Source: Frigoribacterium sp.
GTDB taxonomy: Bacteria; Actinomycetota; Actinomycetes; Actinomycetales; Microbacteriaceae
Assembly: GCA_025363205.1 (NCBI GenBank)
Contig: JANYEI010000230.1
Span: forward strand, 1 to 39,814
Length of the DNA stretch: 39,814 bases
Direction: 5' to 3'
The notes under the pieces are model-generated. The model was not told the DNA's origin. It made no database searches and saw nothing but the letters and a program-made list of their open reading frames with translations. Every line of letters starts with the position of its first letter. The stretch's first letter is position 1. Position numbers and translations under genes: made by a program. Shown in pieces: positions 27,497 through 35,280 of the stretch.

Positions 27497-28351
27497 GTGA
27501 GCGAGACGTCGGCCAACCCCGACAATTTCTGTTATCGGCATCCCGACCGCCAGAGTTTCGTGCTGTGCCAGCGATGCGGGCGCACCATCTGCGCCGAATG
27601 CCAGACGCCGGCGGCAGTTGGGGTGCATTGCCCAGAATGTATGCGGGAGTCGCGACAGAGCGCTCCACGCACCAAGCCCGCTCTGGTGACCTCTGTGCGG
27701 CGGCTCGCGCAGCCCGGAGCGCCCATCGTGACCTACACCATCATGGCCCTGTGTGTCATTGTGTTCGCAGCCGAGGTGGTCACCGGTCAGCTTGTGGGAT
27801 CGGGCAGCCCGATCGTGAGCGCACTGCTGTATTACCCGCCGTACACCTCGATCGAGCCGTGGAGGATGTTGACATCTCTCTTCGTGCACGGGTCGATCCT
27901 GCACATCCTTTTCAATATGTACTCGCTCTTCATTCTGGGACCGGAACTCGAGCGGCTGGTAGGACGTTGGCGTTTCGTTGCGCTGTTTTTGCTGAGCGGT
28001 CTCGGCGGCTCGGTGGCGGTGCTACTGAGCAGTCCGGCCTCACCGGTCATTGGAGCATCCGGCGCTATCTTCGGCTTGTTCGGGGCCTACTTCGTCATTG
28101 CCCGGCACCTGGGCGGCAACAGCCGCCAGCTCATCATCGTGATCGTGATCAACCTGGTGATTGGCTTTATAGTGCCCAACATTGCCTGGCAGGCGCACGT
28201 GGGCGGTCTGCTGATCGGGGCGCTTGTGGCCTTCGTGCTTGTGCGCACGCGCGACCGTCAGAAGCGCGGCATCCAGCTGCCTCTGCTTGCGGGAGTTTTA
28301 GCCCTGCTGATCGCGGCGACCTTCGTCGGAGTACAGATCATCGGAGCATGA
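27497..28351 (+). CDS. Rhomboid family intramembrane serine protease with N-terminal Cys/His domain
   Basis: The 284-residue protein begins with a soluble region containing C12, H15, C24, C27, C32, C35, H44, C45 and C48, spaced like a B-box-type zinc-binding domain. A six-helix rhomboid core follows from about 78. It carries H136 and N140 (HILFN), the nucleophile Ser188 in GASGAIFG, and catalytic His234 in WQAHVGG. All active-site residues are intact, so it should cleave membrane substrates within the bilayer; substrates are unknown. The GTG at 27497 is preferred to the TTG at 27476 because GAGAGCGAG precedes it. The gene lies 34 bases after ppiA and is convergent with crgA. Confidence 0.93.
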   Translation: MSETSANPDNFCYRHPDRQSFVLCQRCGRTICAECQTPAAVGVHCPECMRESRQSAPRTKPALVTSVRRLAQPGAPIVTYTIMALCVIVFAAEVVTGQLVGSGSPIVSALLYYPPYTSIEPWRMLTSLFVHGSILHILFNMYSLFILGPELERLVGRWRFVALFLLSGLGGSVAVLLSSPASPVIGASGAIFGLFGAYFVIARHLGGNSRQLIIVIVINLVIGFIVPNIAWQAHVGGLLIGALVAFVLVRTRDRQKRGIQLPLLAGVLALLIAATFVGVQIIGA

Positions 28352-28359
28352 CCCGAGAG

Positions 28360-28390
28360 TTATCCACAGGCTTTTCCACAGTGGGGATAA
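28360..28390. promoter_or_regulatory. DnaA-box cluster between the rhomboid gene and crgA
   Basis: Three DnaA-box-like sequences lie in 31 bases: perfect TTATCCACA at 28360-28368, TTTTCCACA at 28372-28380 (8 of 9) and reverse-oriented TGGGGATAA at 28382-28390 (8 of 9). The outer boxes face each other as an inverted pair. The site lies 12 kb from oriC in an 87-bp gap between convergent genes, so it is not a promoter of either gene. Confidence 0.6.
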
Positions 28391-28422
28391 TTACAGCCGT
28401 GTAATTGCCCCCAGCACGGGGG
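28388..28422. terminator. Candidate hairpins between convergent genes
   Basis: AATTAC at 28389-28394 faces GTAATT at 28401-28406, and CCCCC (28408-28412) pairs with GGGGG (28418-28422) around AGCAC. Either hairpin could end transcription from the rhomboid gene or crgA, but no T tract follows. Confidence 0.3.
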
Positions 28423-28438
28423 TGTGCAGGTGGTGAGG

Positions 28439-28684
28439 TCAGCGCCAGCGTGTGGTCATGAGGAAACCGACGAACAGGATGCCGAAACCCACCAAGATGT
28501 TCCACTGGTTCAACTGCGGAACGGGTAGGGTGCCTTGGCTCACATAGAAAATGATGATCCAGGCGAGGCCGATGAGCATCAGGCCGAACATGATCGGCTT
28601 GAACCAGACCGGGTTCGGAGCATCGTCTCCCGAGCGAGCATTTTCGGGAGGAGCGGCTTTGGTTCGAGGAGTGGATCTTGCCAT
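28439..28684 (-). CDS. crgA: Cell division protein CrgA
   Basis: An 81-residue actinobacterial membrane protein with a polar N-terminal tail (1-25), a conserved NPVWFKP segment and two transmembrane helices at about 30-49 and 62-77. The short loop between them faces outward, and the protein ends RWR. CrgA interacts with FtsZ, FtsI and other divisome parts and coordinates septal wall synthesis in Streptomyces and Mycobacterium. No Shine-Dalgarno sequence precedes the ATG; a TAGAAT hexamer ends six bases before it, so the mRNA may be leaderless. It is divergent from the sortase gene. Confidence 0.95.
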   Translation of the reverse strand: MARSTPRTKAAPPENARSGDDAPNPVWFKPIMFGLMLIGLAWIIIFYVSQGTLPVPQLNQWNILVGFGILFVGFLMTTRWR

Positions 28685-28690
28685 TTCGAA

Positions 28691-28696
28691 ATTCTA
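28691..28696 (-). promoter_or_regulatory. -10 element of crgA (leaderless)
   Basis: On the minus strand TAGAAT (28696-28691) is followed by six bases and then the crgA ATG at 28684. Transcription would begin at or next to the start codon. No good -35 is seen. Confidence 0.5.
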
Positions 28697-28757
28697 GCCT
28701 GAAAGGGCTCCGAGCCTAAAAGTGCCGAAGGTGCTCAGCTGCGTCTCGCAGATCTCT

Positions 28758-28780
28758 TGTTCGGACCGAACACTTAGAAT
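28758..28780 (+). promoter_or_regulatory. Perfect 15-bp palindrome and -10 element of the sortase gene
   Basis: TGTTCGG-A-CCGAACA at 28758-28772 is a perfect inverted repeat with a one-base centre. TAGAAT at 28775-28780 follows at once and ends seven bases before the sortase ATG, which suggests a leaderless transcript. A protein bound to the palindrome would sit between the expected -35 and -10 positions. The regulator is unknown. Confidence 0.5.
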
Positions 28781-28787
28781 CGAGATC

Positions 28788-29555
28788 ATGGACGACGATC
28801 GGCGAAGTGGTGCGCACACGGGTGCGCTGAAGCGCCGGAACCGCGTTAGCGTGATCGGCATCGTCGGCGAACTCCTTATCACCACGGGCGTTCTGGTCTT
28901 CCTATTTCTCGGCTGGCAATTGTGGCTCAATGATCTCATCGTCGGTACCGACCAGAACAACGTCGGCACGGCGCTCGGCGAGAGCTGGGTTGGCGGGGTA
29001 CCGGCCCATCAGCACACTACGGCCGACGCCTCTTTTGGCGAGCCGGTTGTCGCCATCGCTCCCGCCAATGCCGTGCAGTTCGCTGTGATGTATGTGCCGC
29101 GCTTCGGACCGGACTACGCACGATCGATCTCTGAAGGTGCGGAGACCGCGAAGGTGCTCGACAAGAACGGCATCGGGCACTATCCGGGAACTCAGATGCC
29201 CGGTGAAGTGGGAAACTTCGCCGTGGCGGCGCACCGCACCACCCATGGCGCCCCGTTCAAGGCTCTCGCAACCCTGCAAGTCGGCGACAAGATCTACGTG
29301 CAGACGCAGGACGGCTACTACACCTACAATTTCCGCGGGCTCGAGTACGTGCGCCCCACCGGTGTCGGTGTGCTCGACCCGGTGCCACAGTTCGCCGGCG
29401 TCGCGCCGACCGATCGCTTCCTCACGATGACGAGCTGTAACCCGATGTTCTCCGCATCCGAGCGCATCATCGCGTACGCTGCCCTCGATTCCTGGCAACC
29501 GATTTCCGCCGGAGCGCCCGCCGCCATCGCGGCTGCCCTCACGGCGAAAAGTTAG
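28788..29555 (+). CDS. Class E sortase
   Basis: Membrane-anchored transpeptidase of 255 residues that would link secreted proteins to peptidoglycan. It has a cytoplasmic N-terminus, one transmembrane helix at about 22-42, and the sortase domain with His149 (AAHRTTH), Cys217 (TMTSCNP) and Arg226 (SERI), the complete catalytic triad. Class E sortases of actinobacteria recognise LAXTG-type motifs; no substrate gene is in the window. The ATG at 28788 has no Shine-Dalgarno sequence but follows a -10 element directly. Earlier in-frame codons lie inside the promoter. It is followed by a small membrane peptide and pabA in the same direction. Confidence 0.92.
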   Translation: MDDDRRSGAHTGALKRRNRVSVIGIVGELLITTGVLVFLFLGWQLWLNDLIVGTDQNNVGTALGESWVGGVPAHQHTTADASFGEPVVAIAPANAVQFAVMYVPRFGPDYARSISEGAETAKVLDKNGIGHYPGTQMPGEVGNFAVAAHRTTHGAPFKALATLQVGDKIYVQTQDGYYTYNFRGLEYVRPTGVGVLDPVPQFAGVAPTDRFLTMTSCNPMFSASERIIAYAALDSWQPISAGAPAAIAAALTAKS

Positions 29556-29562
29556 GGCGGCA

Positions 29563-29721
29563 ATGTACGGAGCGCTTTGGCGACTGATGCCCGGCCCACT
29601 ATGGCTTCGCATCATTCTCTTACTCCTTCTTTTCGCGGCGGTACTCGCCGCACTGGTCCTGTTCGTGTTCCCGTGGCTCAACACCTTCGTGAACGTGAAC
29701 GACGTGACGGTGGGAACATGA
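29563..29721 (+). CDS. 52-residue single-pass membrane peptide
   Basis: An open frame from ATG 29563 to TGA 29721. It encodes a short N-terminus with Trp and Met (MYGALWRLMPGPLW), one strongly hydrophobic helix at about 16-37 rich in Leu, Ile, Val and Ala, and a short polar tail ending VNDVTVGT. It starts seven bases after the sortase stop and its stop overlaps the pabA start (ATGA), so it is sandwiched in an operon with translational coupling. Function unknown. Both overlaps and membrane-protein composition argue that it is real despite its size. Confidence 0.75.
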   Translation: MYGALWRLMPGPLWLRIILLLLLFAAVLAALVLFVFPWLNTFVNVNDVTVGT

Positions 29722-30356
29722 CACACATTTTGGTGATCGACAACTACGACAGCTTCGTCTACACACTGAACGGCTACCTGTTACAGCTCGGAGCGACAAC
29801 GGATGTCGCGCGCAATGACGCCTTCCCGGTGAGCGACGCTGCGGCACGCATCGCGGACTACGACGGTGTGCTGCTTTCGCCCGGCCCGGGAACTCCCGCT
29901 GGCGCGGGAGTGTCGATTCCGATCGTCACGGCGGCCCTGGAGTCGGGTCTACCGCTGCTCGGGGTGTGCCTCGGTCACCAGGCCATTGCCGAGGCTCTCG
30001 GAGCCACGGTTACCCACGCCGAAGAGCTCATGCACGGCAAGACCTCGCTCATCACCCACGACGACAGCGACTTCTATCTCGGCGTGCCTCAGCCGTTCCG
30101 AGCGACGCGCTATCACTCGCTTGCGGTGGTCGACTCGACTGTGCCCGATGAAATGGTGGTCACCTCGCGCACCGAGGGCGGTGTGATCATGGGTGCCCGT
30201 CACGAATCCGCCCCGATCTTCGGGGTGCAGTTTCACCCGGAATCGGTGCTCACCGAGGGTGGCTACAGCATGATCGCGAATTGGCTGACCGTTGCCGGCC
30301 TCGCAACGGCGCGGGAGGCCGCCAGGGGACTCACCCCGCTCGTCAACCTCGGTTAG
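29718..30356 (+). CDS. pabA: Glutamine amidotransferase, anthranilate/aminodeoxychorismate synthase component II
   Basis: A 212-residue class I glutaminase that supplies ammonia to a chorismate-using partner. The nucleophile Cys84 lies in GVCLGHQ, and His173 and Glu175 in FHPES complete the triad. SPGPGTP at 54-60 forms the oxyanion region. Sequence alone does not separate TrpG (tryptophan) from PabA (folate); no trpE or pabB is adjacent. The same position in Mycobacterium is called trpG (Rv0013). The ATG at 29718 overlaps the stop of the small peptide gene. Confidence 0.92.
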   Translation: MTHILVIDNYDSFVYTLNGYLLQLGATTDVARNDAFPVSDAAARIADYDGVLLSPGPGTPAGAGVSIPIVTAALESGLPLLGVCLGHQAIAEALGATVTHAEELMHGKTSLITHDDSDFYLGVPQPFRATRYHSLAVVDSTVPDEMVVTSRTEGGVIMGARHESAPIFGVQFHPESVLTEGGYSMIANWLTVAGLATAREAARGLTPLVNLG

Positions 30357-30358
30357 TC

Positions 30359-30383
30359 ACTCAGTCCGTCACGGAACGTGAGT
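30359..30383. terminator. Candidate bidirectional hairpin between pabA and pknB
   Basis: ACTCA-G-TCCG (30359-30368) can pair with CGGA-AC-GTGAGT (30372-30383), with a small internal bulge and a three-base loop. It lies in the 49-bp gap between convergent pabA and pknB. No T tract is seen. Confidence 0.35.
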
Positions 30384-30405
30384 TGAGTACACCGGGATCG
30401 GGAAA

Positions 30406-32094
30406 TCAGCCGCTGCAATAGGTGAGTGTGACGGTGGAGCGTTGTGGCTGGTCTCCGGTGAGGGATTGTGCCTCCACCTTGCTACCGGGGCAGGTTCCGT
30501 CGGGCACCGGGTTGCTCGTCAGCTGCAGGGCAGCCAACTGAGTGTTCGCGTCGCCGATGTCGAGACCGACCACCGGGGGGATAGTGACGAGCCCGGTGGA
30601 AATGACGAGGTTCACGACGTCGTCCTCACGGGCGGCTGTGCTCGCAGCCGGGTCGCTGCGAATCACCGTGCCGGCGGCAATGGTCGCCGAGTTTTCGGGC
30701 GTGTTGGTGCCCATCGCCAGCTTTCGGGCCTCGAGTGCGGCCTGCGCAGCTTCGACGGTGAGATTGCTGAGGCTCGGAATCGATGTTGGCGTCTTACCCG
30801 ATGAAACGGTGATCAGCACTGTGCTGGCTTTCGGCACCTTCTGGCCGGCGGCCGGATCGGTGCTGATGATGTGTCCGTTCTCCACGGTTGAGCTCGACTG
30901 GTCGAGCTTGGTCGTCTTGAGTCCGAGATCCTTGAACTTGGCCGCCCCTTCGTTGTAAAGCTGCCCGGTGACGGACGGAACCTTGACCGAGAGGTTATCG
31001 CCGATCGTGGCGGCGGGCAGATTCGCGACCCAGAACACCACAGCGATCAGGATCACTGCCAGAGCCGTGATCCCCACCCAGATCCAGGCCACCGGCGGCC
31101 GAGTCTGGGTTCGCGCGCCGCGCCCTTCGTTGGGAGCGGCCAGTTGCCGAAGCGCGGCTTCGGACCCGGCGGTCGCCGACGGGTTGACCCCGAACAGTGT
31201 CGAGTTGAAGTCGCCGACCGGGGGCTTGCGAGGCGGGATACCACCCGCACTTGCATCCTCGAGATCCTGGCGAAATTCAGCCGCAGTCTGGAAGCGCTGG
31301 AACTTGTCCTTGGTAAGTGCGTGGAGCACCACGGAGTCGAGCGAGGGAGACACCCGTGGGTTGACCGTGCTCGGTGCCACGGCGGGTTCACTGATGTGCT
31401 GGTAGGCGACGGCGGCGGCGCGGTCTCCACGGAAGGGGGGTCGACCGGTGAGCAGTTCGAAGAGCACGACCCCGGTGGAGTAGAGGTCGGTGCGGGCATC
31501 CACTGTCTCGCCGCGCGCCTGTTCGGGAGAGAAGTATTGGGCGGTGCCCAGAACCGCGCTGGTGTCGGCGACGGTCGCGGAGTTGTCGGAGACGGCGCGG
31601 GCGATCCCAAAGTCCATCACCTTCACCTGGCCGTTCTGCGTGATCATCACGTTGCCAGGTTTGATGTCGCGATGCACGAGCAGCGCTCGGTGGCTGTACT
31701 CGAGCGCGGTGAGGATGCCGGAGACAATGCGCACGGCTTCCTTGGGCTCGAGAGGTCCGTCGGCGACGATGTCCTTCAGCAACCGGCCATCGACGAATTC
31801 CATGACGATATACGGCACCTGGGATTCGAGCCCGTTCGGCTCGCGTACCGTCTCCTCGCCCGCATCGAACACACGAACGATGGTGGGGTGGGCCATACGG
31901 GCGGCCTTCTGCGCCTCTTCGCGGAACAGCACTCGGAATCGCGGATCCGTTGCAAGCGCCGGCTTGAGCAGCTTGATCGCCACGCGCCGACCGAGCCTGA
32001 TGTCGTTGCCGACGTGAACATCCGACATTCCTCCACGGCCAATGAGCGCGCCGACTTCATAGCGGCCGGCGAGTAGCCGAGTGCCTTCAGTCAC
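30406..32094 (-). CDS. pknB: Serine/threonine protein kinase PknB with PASTA repeats
   Basis: Transmembrane receptor kinase of 562 residues that senses muropeptides or lipid II and controls cell-wall growth. The cytoplasmic kinase has catalytic Lys41, HRDIKPGN at 141-148 and DFG at 161-163. A juxtamembrane segment follows, then one transmembrane helix (about 335-358) and three extracellular PASTA domains (about 367-433, 437-501, 503-562). The last ends in a Cys-containing YCSG tail, with a second Cys near 535 that could form a disulfide. Mycobacterial PknB has four PASTA domains. The GTG at 32094 follows AGGAG. Last gene of the seven-gene operon. Confidence 0.95.
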   Translation of the reverse strand: MTEGTRLLAGRYEVGALIGRGGMSDVHVGNDIRLGRRVAIKLLKPALATDPRFRVLFREEAQKAARMAHPTIVRVFDAGEETVREPNGLESQVPYIVMEFVDGRLLKDIVADGPLEPKEAVRIVSGILTALEYSHRALLVHRDIKPGNVMITQNGQVKVMDFGIARAVSDNSATVADTSAVLGTAQYFSPEQARGETVDARTDLYSTGVVLFELLTGRPPFRGDRAAAVAYQHISEPAVAPSTVNPRVSPSLDSVVLHALTKDKFQRFQTAAEFRQDLEDASAGGIPPRKPPVGDFNSTLFGVNPSATAGSEAALRQLAAPNEGRGARTQTRPPVAWIWVGITALAVILIAVVFWVANLPAATIGDNLSVKVPSVTGQLYNEGAAKFKDLGLKTTKLDQSSSTVENGHIISTDPAAGQKVPKASTVLITVSSGKTPTSIPSLSNLTVEAAQAALEARKLAMGTNTPENSATIAAGTVIRSDPAASTAAREDDVVNLVISTGLVTIPPVVGLDIGDANTQLAALQLTSNPVPDGTCPGSKVEAQSLTGDQPQRSTVTLTYCSG

Positions 32095-32167
32095 GAATTA
32101 TCTCCTGGGTGATGCGGGCAGGACCCTGTCAGTGTAATGCGTCGGGGTCTAGCAGCCCGCTGGCTAG

Positions 32168-33847
32168 CTAGGGTGCGAACGAGGGAATCGTGAGTGTCGC
32201 GGATGAGGGAGACGGCCCGCCGGAGCACTGGGCAACGTAACTCATGGTGTTCTGGGTGGGCTGAGTGCTGCTCCCGGTGTTTGGAGCGAGGGTCCAGGTG
32301 AGACTGGTGGTTGTCGGCGGCACCGGGTTAGCCGGAGCAAAGGTCGAGGGAGCGCTCGCGATGAAAGTGAAATTTTGCAGGGTCGAACCCGCGGGGCAGC
32401 CACTATAGGGCGGAATCTTGACGATGACGATATTGGTCACGGTCGCGTCGGGCGCGGTGAGGGCACCGGGTTGGCTCGCCGTCGCGGGCACGTCCCCGTA
32501 GAACCGCACGGTAATGGTGTCGTTCTTGCGCACATTGCCGGTGGGGTTCACAAAGTAGGCGGTGCCCACCTTCGACGCGTCGGGCGCGGGCGCGGCATCC
32601 GGCACCATATTGGCACCGAGTTCGAGCTTGTCGAGTTGCGCCTGCACTTCGGCCAACTTCTCGCCGATGAACTTAGTCGGGCCGATGTTGACGATATTGC
32701 TCGTGGGGGTGGGTGACGGCGTCGTGGGGGTGGGTGACGGCGCCTGAGACGGGGTGGTGGGTGACGTGGTCGGCGCGGGCGACGGATTTCCCACCAGGGT
32801 GATCAGGGTGCCGACAAGCACGACGACGAGAATCGCGACAAGCGCGATGAGTGGCCAGGTCCAGGGGCTGCGAGTTTTGGTCGGCACCGGAGTCGTTGGG
32901 GGTCCGGACTCGACCCCGTAGGCCGTGGTGAGCAGACGGGTGGCCTGAGTCGCCGGGTTTTCCCTTAGCAGGGCGGGGAGCGTTCCCGCACCGAGCACGC
33001 CGGGTACCGCGGATGCCGCGCCCGCGACATCCCCGCGGCGGAGCGCCTGCGCTGCTCGAGCGAGATGCGCGGCGGAGGCGGGGCGATCAGCCGGGTTCTT
33101 GGCAATACAGGCATAAACGAGATTACGCACGGGCTCGGACACGGTGATCGGCAGCTCGGGTGGAGCCTCATTTATCTGAGCCATAGCGATCGCCACCTGC
33201 GACTCGCCCGTGAACGGCCGTTTGCCGGCGAGGGCTTCGTACGCGACGATGCCGAGCGAGTAGATGTCGGTGGTGGGCGAGGCGGGGTGTCCGCTGGCCT
33301 GTTCGGGCGAGAGATATTGCACCGTGCCCATCACCTGGCCGGTGGCCGTGAGCGGCACCTGGTCAGCGATGCGGGCGATGCCGAAGTCAGTGATCTTGAC
33401 GCGGCCATCCGGAGTGATCAGCAGGTTGCCCGGCTTGATGTCACGATGCACGAGGCCGGCCGAGTGTGCGGCGTGCAACGCGGATGCGGTCTGGGCCACG
33501 ATGTCGAGCACGCGGTCGGTGGAGAGCACGCGTTCGCGCTCGAGGATGGTGGATAAGGCTTCGCCCGGTACCAGTTCCATTACGAGGTAGGCGCTGCCCT
33601 CTTCCTCGCCATAGTCGAAGACGTTGGCAATGCCCTCGTGGTTGACCAGCGCGGCATGACGAGCCTCGGCGCGGAACCGCTCGAGAAAGCCGGGGTCACC
33701 GAGGTACTCATCCTTGAGGATCTTGATGGCGACAGTGCGCCCGATCACCAGGTCGGTCGCCTGCCAGACCTCGCCCATGCCGCCGATAGCGACTCGGCTG
33801 GAGAGCTGATAGCGTCCCCCGAAAGTGAGGCCACTTGTAGGTCTCAT
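32168..33847 (-). CDS. pknA: Serine/threonine protein kinase PknA with large extracellular region
   Basis: Second receptor kinase of the operon, 559 residues. Catalytic Lys42, HRDIKPGN at 134-141 and DFG at 154-156 are intact, with LTATGQVMGT as activation loop. A transmembrane helix at about 331-352 is followed by a Pro/Thr/Ser linker (355-383) built from short tandem duplications. A PASTA-like domain (about 384-450) and a further beta-rich, Thr/Ser-rich domain extend to the end and contain two Cys. Mycobacterial PknA has no such folded extracellular part. The ATG at 33847 overlaps the pbpA stop (ATGA); the longer frame upstream lies in pbpA. Confidence 0.93.
   Translation of the reverse strand: MRPTSGLTFGGRYQLSSRVAIGGMGEVWQATDLVIGRTVAIKILKDEYLGDPGFLERFRAEARHAALVNHEGIANVFDYGEEEGSAYLVMELVPGEALSTILERERVLSTDRVLDIVAQTASALHAAHSAGLVHRDIKPGNLLITPDGRVKITDFGIARIADQVPLTATGQVMGTVQYLSPEQASGHPASPTTDIYSLGIVAYEALAGKRPFTGESQVAIAMAQINEAPPELPITVSEPVRNLVYACIAKNPADRPASAAHLARAAQALRRGDVAGAASAVPGVLGAGTLPALLRENPATQATRLLTTAYGVESGPPTTPVPTKTRSPWTWPLIALVAILVVVLVGTLITLVGNPSPAPTTSPTTPSQAPSPTPTTPSPTPTSNIVNIGPTKFIGEKLAEVQAQLDKLELGANMVPDAAPAPDASKVGTAYFVNPTGNVRKNDTITVRFYGDVPATASQPGALTAPDATVTNIVIVKIPPYSGCPAGSTLQNFTFIASAPSTFAPANPVPPTTTSLTWTLAPNTGSSTQPTQNTMSYVAQCSGGPSPSSATLTIPSFAP
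32702..32742. repeat. 21-bp tandem duplication, G-rich, in the PknA linker
   Basis: CGTGGGGGTGGGTGACGGCG occurs at 32702-32721 and 32723-32742 with a 21-base period. On the coding strand it encodes the repeated SPTPT linker. The plus strand holds four runs of three or more G within about 32 bases, so a G-quadruplex is possible. Confidence 0.75.
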
Positions 33848-35280
33848 TTGCCAAGCACCGCCTCTATAACTTTTTTTGCAATTGGTGCTGCGACCACATT
33901 GCCGAAGCTCGTTCCGTTCTCGACAACCACCGCTACGGCGACCTGCGGATCGTTCGCGGGTGCGAAACCAGTGAACCACAGGGTGTACGGCTTGCCGATG
34001 CCGTTCTGCGCCGTTCCGGTCTTACCGGCAACATCGACCCCACTAATTCTTGCATTACTGGCGGCCCCGTTGCTGACGTTATTGACCATGAGCCGGGTCA
34101 TGGTGGCGCTGGTGGCTGGCGTGATCGGTTGGCTGAACACCCTCTGCTGGAAGGGCTGGATCTCCGTGAGATCGGGCGCGGTGATCTGTTTGATGAGAGT
34201 CGGCTGCATGAGCGATCCACCGTTGGCGATGGCAGCCGATGTCATGGCCACCTGCAGCGGGGTGACGCGGTCTTCGAACTGTCCGAAAGCGGAGAGTTGA
34301 ACCTGGGCGGTGTCCCCGACGTTATAGATGCTCGGTGTGACCCTCATGGGGATCGAGAGCTTCTGACCGTAACCGTATGCCGAGGCATACTTTTTGAGCT
34401 CTTCACCGCCGAGGGCCGCACCGAGCTGGGCCATCGGGATGTTGCAGCTGAGCCTCAGGGCATCCGCGATTGAAACGGTGGCCTGCCCGCCGCAACTGCC
34501 ACCCTCCGCATTGTTGATAGGGGTTGAGGTGCCCGTAAGGGTGAGGGTGCTCGGGTTGGGGAAGGTGTCTTCGGGCTTGTACTTGCCGCTGTCGAGGGCG
34601 GCGGAGGTGGTGACCAGCTTGAACACCGACCCCGGGTAGTAGAGGTCACCGGAGATGGCGCGATTAACCAGGGGCTTCGTGGGGTCGGCGAGCAGTTTCT
34701 GGTAGGCACTGATCACATCGTTTGAGTTGTGAGAGGCCAGCAGATTGGGGTCATACGCGGCCTTCGACACCATGGCCAAAATCGCGCCGGTGCGTGGATT
34801 GAGGGCGACAACCGCGCCGGAATTGTTGCCGAGGGCATCCCACGCCACCTGCTGCACCTTCGGGTCGATAGTGAGCGAGACCAATCCGCCCTTCGGTTTC
34901 TGTCCGGTGAGGATCGAGTTGACCTTCGTGAAGAACTGGTCGTTCGCAGTGCCGCTGAGATAGCTGTTGAGAGCGCCCTCGACCCCGGTGTTGCCCTGAT
35001 TGAGGGTGAAGTAGCCGGTGACTGCAGAGTAAAGCTGTGGGTTGGAGTACACCCGCTGGAACTTGTACTTATCGGCGGCGGGCTTCGATTCGGCGATGGC
35101 CTGGCCGTTGACGAGGATCGGGCCGCGCTCGGCCGAGTAGCTGTCGTACAGGGTGCGCACGTTCCGGCTGTCGGCGTTGAGCGAGTCCACCTGGAACACG
35201 GTGATGATCGTGGTGGAGGTGAACAGTGCGAGGAACATGAGCATTACCGCGATGGTCACGCGTTTGAGCTGTCGATCCAT
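33844..35280 (-). CDS. pbpA: Penicillin-binding protein PbpA (class B transpeptidase)
   Basis: Cell-wall transpeptidase of 478 residues anchored by one N-terminal helix (about 9-30). The dimerisation-type region (about 45-130) precedes the transpeptidase domain with SVFK (S218-K221), SCN (278-280) and KTG (420-422), the three active-site motifs. It is the partner of RodA encoded upstream. The ATG at 35280 overlaps the rodA stop (TAATG) and the stop overlaps pknA, so the three are translationally coupled. Confidence 0.96.
   Translation of the reverse strand: MDRQLKRVTIAVMLMFLALFTSTTIITVFQVDSLNADSRNVRTLYDSYSAERGPILVNGQAIAESKPAADKYKFQRVYSNPQLYSAVTGYFTLNQGNTGVEGALNSYLSGTANDQFFTKVNSILTGQKPKGGLVSLTIDPKVQQVAWDALGNNSGAVVALNPRTGAILAMVSKAAYDPNLLASHNSNDVISAYQKLLADPTKPLVNRAISGDLYYPGSVFKLVTTSAALDSGKYKPEDTFPNPSTLTLTGTSTPINNAEGGSCGGQATVSIADALRLSCNIPMAQLGAALGGEELKKYASAYGYGQKLSIPMRVTPSIYNVGDTAQVQLSAFGQFEDRVTPLQVAMTSAAIANGGSLMQPTLIKQITAPDLTEIQPFQQRVFSQPITPATSATMTRLMVNNVSNGAASNARISGVDVAGKTGTAQNGIGKPYTLWFTGFAPANDPQVAVAVVVENGTSFGNVVAAPIAKKVIEAVLGK

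Noticed and set aside
33547-33555. DnaA-box-like GGTGGATAA
   Set aside because: Single 8-of-9 match inside the conserved kinase coding region of pknA with no cluster; likely chance.
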